A DNA stretch of 8,056 nt from Planctomycetaceae bacterium UBA4732. Its GTDB lineage: Bacteria > Planctomycetota > Planctomycetia > Gemmatales > Gemmataceae. The position numbers and the translations under genes were made by a program. Positions within the stretch are counted from its first letter, which is position 1; the number at the start of each line of letters is the position of its first letter. Of this stretch, positions 6,020 through 8,056 are shown piece by piece. The stretch lies in contig DHJA01000093.1 of the NCBI GenBank assembly GCA_002404095.1, positions 139,911-147,966 of the forward strand. The letters run 5' to 3'. The notes below the pieces were generated by a model, which was not told the origin of the DNA, did no database searches, and saw only the letters and a program-made list of their open reading frames with translations.

Positions 6020-7051
6020 ATGGTCCGCGTTTGGACGCCAAGCCGGTTGCATTTCGGGCTGCTCGGCTTTGCCGTGGAGGGTGAGGCATGGCCGGATCGC
6101 CACGGTACGCGGGTATTGCCGGCGCGGCGCTTCGGCGGCGTCGGCTTGATGGTCGAACGTCCCGGCCTGCAAATCGTGACGACCCCCGCCGCGGCGTGGT
6201 CGGCCGAAGGATCGCTCGCCGATCGGGCCTTGGCGTTCGCGCGACGTTTCGCTGAGAGCATCCGCCTGGAAAAGCCGGACGCGGACTTGCCGCCGCAACA
6301 ACTTAGCGTGGAAGAGGCGCCGCCGGAACACGTCGGCCTGGGTGTGGGAACACAACTCGGCTTGGCCGTCGGGCGGGCGCTGGCGCTGGCGTGGGGCTAC
6401 GACCTGGCCGCGCCGGACTTGGCGCGGCGCGTCGGTCGCGGGCTACGGTCGGCGCTGGGCGTTTACGGTTTCGCGCACGGCGGTTTTCTGGTGGAGTCCG
6501 GCAAACGCCGCGGAGAAGATGAGGAACTGGCGCCGTTGGCGATCCGCACGTCCTTCCCATCCGAATGGCGCGTGGTCCTGATCACGCCGCGCGAAGAGCC
6601 GGGCCTGCATGGCGCCGCGGAACTTAAGGCGTTCGCCCACCTAGACGCGCGGCCCGGCGCGACGGCGCGGACGGATGCTTTGTGCCGGCTGGTACTGCTC
6701 GGCATGTTGCCGGCCCTGGCGGAAGCGGACCTGGAGGCGTTCGGCGAAAGCCTCTACGACTTCAACGCCCGCGCCGGCGAAGCATTCGCCGGAGTTCAGG
6801 GCGGCGTCTATTCCGGGCCGCGCGTTGCGGAATGCGTTGCATTTCTGCGCGGTGAGGGCGTGCGCGGGGTGGGGCAAAGTTCGTGGGGGCCGACGGTGTA
6901 CGCCGTCGTCGGCGACGCGGATCGCGCGGCCGATCTACTTGCGCGATTGTCTCGCCGCTTCGGCTCCGGTTTGGCGGCAGCGTGGACGACGGCGGCCTGC
7001 AACTCCGGTTCGCGGATCGCCTCTTTGAATTCGCAAGGATACACACCATGA
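6020..7051 (+). CDS. Beta-ribofuranosylaminobenzene 5'-phosphate synthase
   Basis: This 343-residue protein belongs to the GHMP-kinase-like superfamily and matches beta-RFA-P synthase (EC 2.4.2.54). That enzyme condenses 4-aminobenzoate (or 4-hydroxybenzoate) with PRPP, losing CO2 and pyrophosphate, in the first committed step of methanopterin synthesis. Visible signs are an N-terminal TPSRLHFGLLGF (6-17), a glycine-rich GHMP-type segment HVGLGVGTQLGLAVGRALAL (104-123), RSALGVYGFAHGGFLVESGK (143-162), GGVYSGPRV (261-269) and a C-terminal GVGQSSWGPTVYAVVG (283-298). Length and order fit the bacterial enzymes of planctomycetes and methylotrophs. It is cytoplasmic. The ATG at 6020 has only a weak ribosome binding site and follows an inverted-repeat element by 15 bases. 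Its stop overlaps the start of the metallopeptidase gene (ATGA at 7048-7051). With DUF447 upstream, this indicates H4MPT-dependent C1 metabolism; the rest of the pathway is outside the window. Confidence 0.93.
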   Translation: MVRVWTPSRLHFGLLGFAVEGEAWPDRHGTRVLPARRFGGVGLMVERPGLQIVTTPAAAWSAEGSLADRALAFARRFAESIRLEKPDADLPPQQLSVEEAPPEHVGLGVGTQLGLAVGRALALAWGYDLAAPDLARRVGRGLRSALGVYGFAHGGFLVESGKRRGEDEELAPLAIRTSFPSEWRVVLITPREEPGLHGAAELKAFAHLDARPGATARTDALCRLVLLGMLPALAEADLEAFGESLYDFNARAGEAFAGVQGGVYSGPRVAECVAFLRGEGVRGVGQSSWGPTVYAVVGDADRAADLLARLSRRFGSGLAAAWTTAACNSGSRIASLNSQGYTP

Positions 7052-7986
7052 AACCCAGGCTCGCCTGCGTCGTCGTGCTGATTTCATTGTCGCTCGCGCC
7101 GGGGACTGGCCGGAGTGATGCGGACAAACCCGCTCCCGTATTCGATCCCACTTCAAACTACGAGCCGCGCGCTCTGGCCGGTTTTACGGTACTCGTGAAC
7201 CGCAAGGCGCTGGCCCATGAGGCCATAACGCGCGAAGCGCTGGAACTGTTGGAGGAGAAGTTGGCCGAGGTCGTCCGCATCCTGTCGCCCGAGCAGCTCA
7301 AACCGCTGCGCGGCGTTCGGGTCTGGGTGGAATGGGAACAAACGGCCGGCGCCGCGCAATACCACGTCTCGGCGGACTGGCTGCAAAGCCACGGCTATAA
7401 CCCGGAAAAGGCAGGCGATATGGAGATATCCAATGTATCTCATTTCACTCAATGGACGCGCGACGCCCAGCCGATGATGGTGCTGCACGAGTTGGCCCAC
7501 GCCTACCATAACAAGGTGCTGGGTCGCGATCACGCCGGCATCCGCAAAGCTTATGAGCAGGCCGTGAAAGACAATCGCTATGAATCCGTGCCCTACGTCG
7601 GCGGCGGCCTTAAGCGGGCGTATGCGCTGAACAACGATCAGGAATACTTCGCGGAGACGACGGAGGCGTATTTCGGCGTCAACGACTACTATCCGTTCAC
7701 GCGCCCGGAGCTGCGCGACTTCGACCCCGTCGGCTATCGCTTGATGGAAGACGTATGGGGGAAGAAAAAGGACGACGTTCACCTGACCGTCGTTAATGAC
7801 ACGAAAAAGGAGGCGTTGTTGTACTGGGTGAATGGCCGTAAGCTGATTTTCTACGCCCGCATCAAACCGGGCGAGGAAGCAAAACAGAACACCTTCGTCG
7901 GCCACAAATGGCAGGCGATTTTCCCCGACGACGGCGGCCAAACCTTCACGGCGCCCGGCTTTGATACGACGCGGCGCTTGCGCTGA
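7048..7986 (+). CDS. Secreted lethal-factor-like zinc metallopeptidase with a C-terminal VHL-like domain
   Basis: The 312-residue protein has a signal peptide (MKPRLACVVVLISLSLAPGT, cleavage near residue 25) and is probably periplasmic or secreted. The peptidase core has HELAHAYH at 147-154, giving zinc ligands H147 and H151 and catalytic E148. The segment YALNNDQEYFAETTEAYFG (192-210) supplies a third ligand, E199, and Y192. The spacing (Tyr seven before Glu; NxxEFFAE-like motif) matches anthrax lethal factor (Y728, E735), so it belongs with the ATLF-like/M34-type gluzincins. Residues 245-305 resemble the VHL beta domain: N250, W260, Y269, P274-G275, T282 and GHKW (285-288). No such domain is needed for peptidase activity, so it may bind substrate or a surface (inference). 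The ATG overlaps the preceding stop (ATGA), implying coupled translation. An upstream in-frame extension exists but would cover the beta-RFA-P synthase gene and hide the signal peptide. Confidence 0.9.
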   Translation: MKPRLACVVVLISLSLAPGTGRSDADKPAPVFDPTSNYEPRALAGFTVLVNRKALAHEAITREALELLEEKLAEVVRILSPEQLKPLRGVRVWVEWEQTAGAAQYHVSADWLQSHGYNPEKAGDMEISNVSHFTQWTRDAQPMMVLHELAHAYHNKVLGRDHAGIRKAYEQAVKDNRYESVPYVGGGLKRAYALNNDQEYFAETTEAYFGVNDYYPFTRPELRDFDPVGYRLMEDVWGKKKDDVHLTVVNDTKKEALLYWVNGRKLIFYARIKPGEEAKQNTFVGHKWQAIFPDDGGQTFTAPGFDTTRRLR

Positions 7987-8002
7987 AAAAAGCGTATACT
8001 AG

Positions 8003-8056
8003 CCCCGAGCGCAAGCGAGGGGGTTCTTGTCAAAACCCCCTCGCTTGCGCTCGGGG
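8003..8056. repeat. Second 'SPERKRGV' palindrome, cut by the window edge; possible terminator
   Basis: Arms 8003-8025 and 8034-8056 are perfect 23-bp inverted copies around an 8-base loop (CTTGTCAA). The core CCCCGAGCGCAAGCGAGGGG is shared with the palindrome at 2867-2930. It begins 16 bases after the metallopeptidase stop and would form a very stable hairpin suited to ending the packed gene run. Any longer stem or T-run would lie beyond the window. Confidence 0.85.

Noticed and set aside
6883..7047. Upstream start of the metallopeptidase frame at 6883
   Set aside because: It lies within the beta-RFA-P synthase gene and would bury the signal peptide that begins at 7048.

Overview
The window looks like chromosomal DNA from a planctomycete. 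Three things point there. A bacterial gene for beta-ribofuranosylaminobenzene 5'-phosphate (beta-RFA-P) synthase sits beside a DUF447 gene, which is the tetrahydromethanopterin (H4MPT) cofactor pathway outside archaea. Secreted proteins of the PmoA/DUF6807 type and of unknown type are present. The intergenic palindromes read as 'SPERKRGV' when translated, a recurrent sight in planctomycete genomes. Placement is by inference from gene content; no rRNA or marker gene is present.

Layout: (1) 1-1692, a minus-strand gene for a large secreted protein of unknown function, with a likely terminator hairpin at the very start of the window. (2) 1693-1835, a short divergent promoter region, then a plus-strand secreted PmoA-family (DUF6807) gene to 2861, ended by a long palindrome. 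(3) 2931-3697, a region with no secure gene; it holds a possible 98-residue ORF with a good ribosome binding site, and several compact inverted repeats. (4) 3698-4282, an ECF-type sigma factor followed at once by a hairpin built from a 9-bp tandem repeat. (5) 4379-7986, a closely packed plus-strand run: clan AA aspartic protease, four-helix membrane protein, DUF447 protein, beta-RFA-P synthase and a secreted zinc metallopeptidase. Spacings are +20, -4 (ATGA overlap), about +95 (occupied by an inverted-repeat element) and -4 (ATGA overlap). (6) The window ends in a second palindrome of the 'SPERKRGV' family.

The DUF447 and beta-RFA-P synthase genes probably serve H4MPT synthesis for C1 transfer or formaldehyde oxidation. 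The protease, membrane protein and metallopeptidase have no known part in that pathway, although spacing suggests co-transcription.

The most notable observation is in the last gene. An anthrax-lethal-factor-like catalytic core (HExxH, then Tyr and Glu at matching distances) is joined to a C-terminal segment that resembles the beta domain of the von Hippel-Lindau (VHL) protein. The segment has equivalents of all five hydroxyproline-pocket positions, one of them conservatively substituted (Ser to Thr). The palindromic elements, including one that supplies the stop codon of the DUF447 gene, are the other structures worth pursuing.
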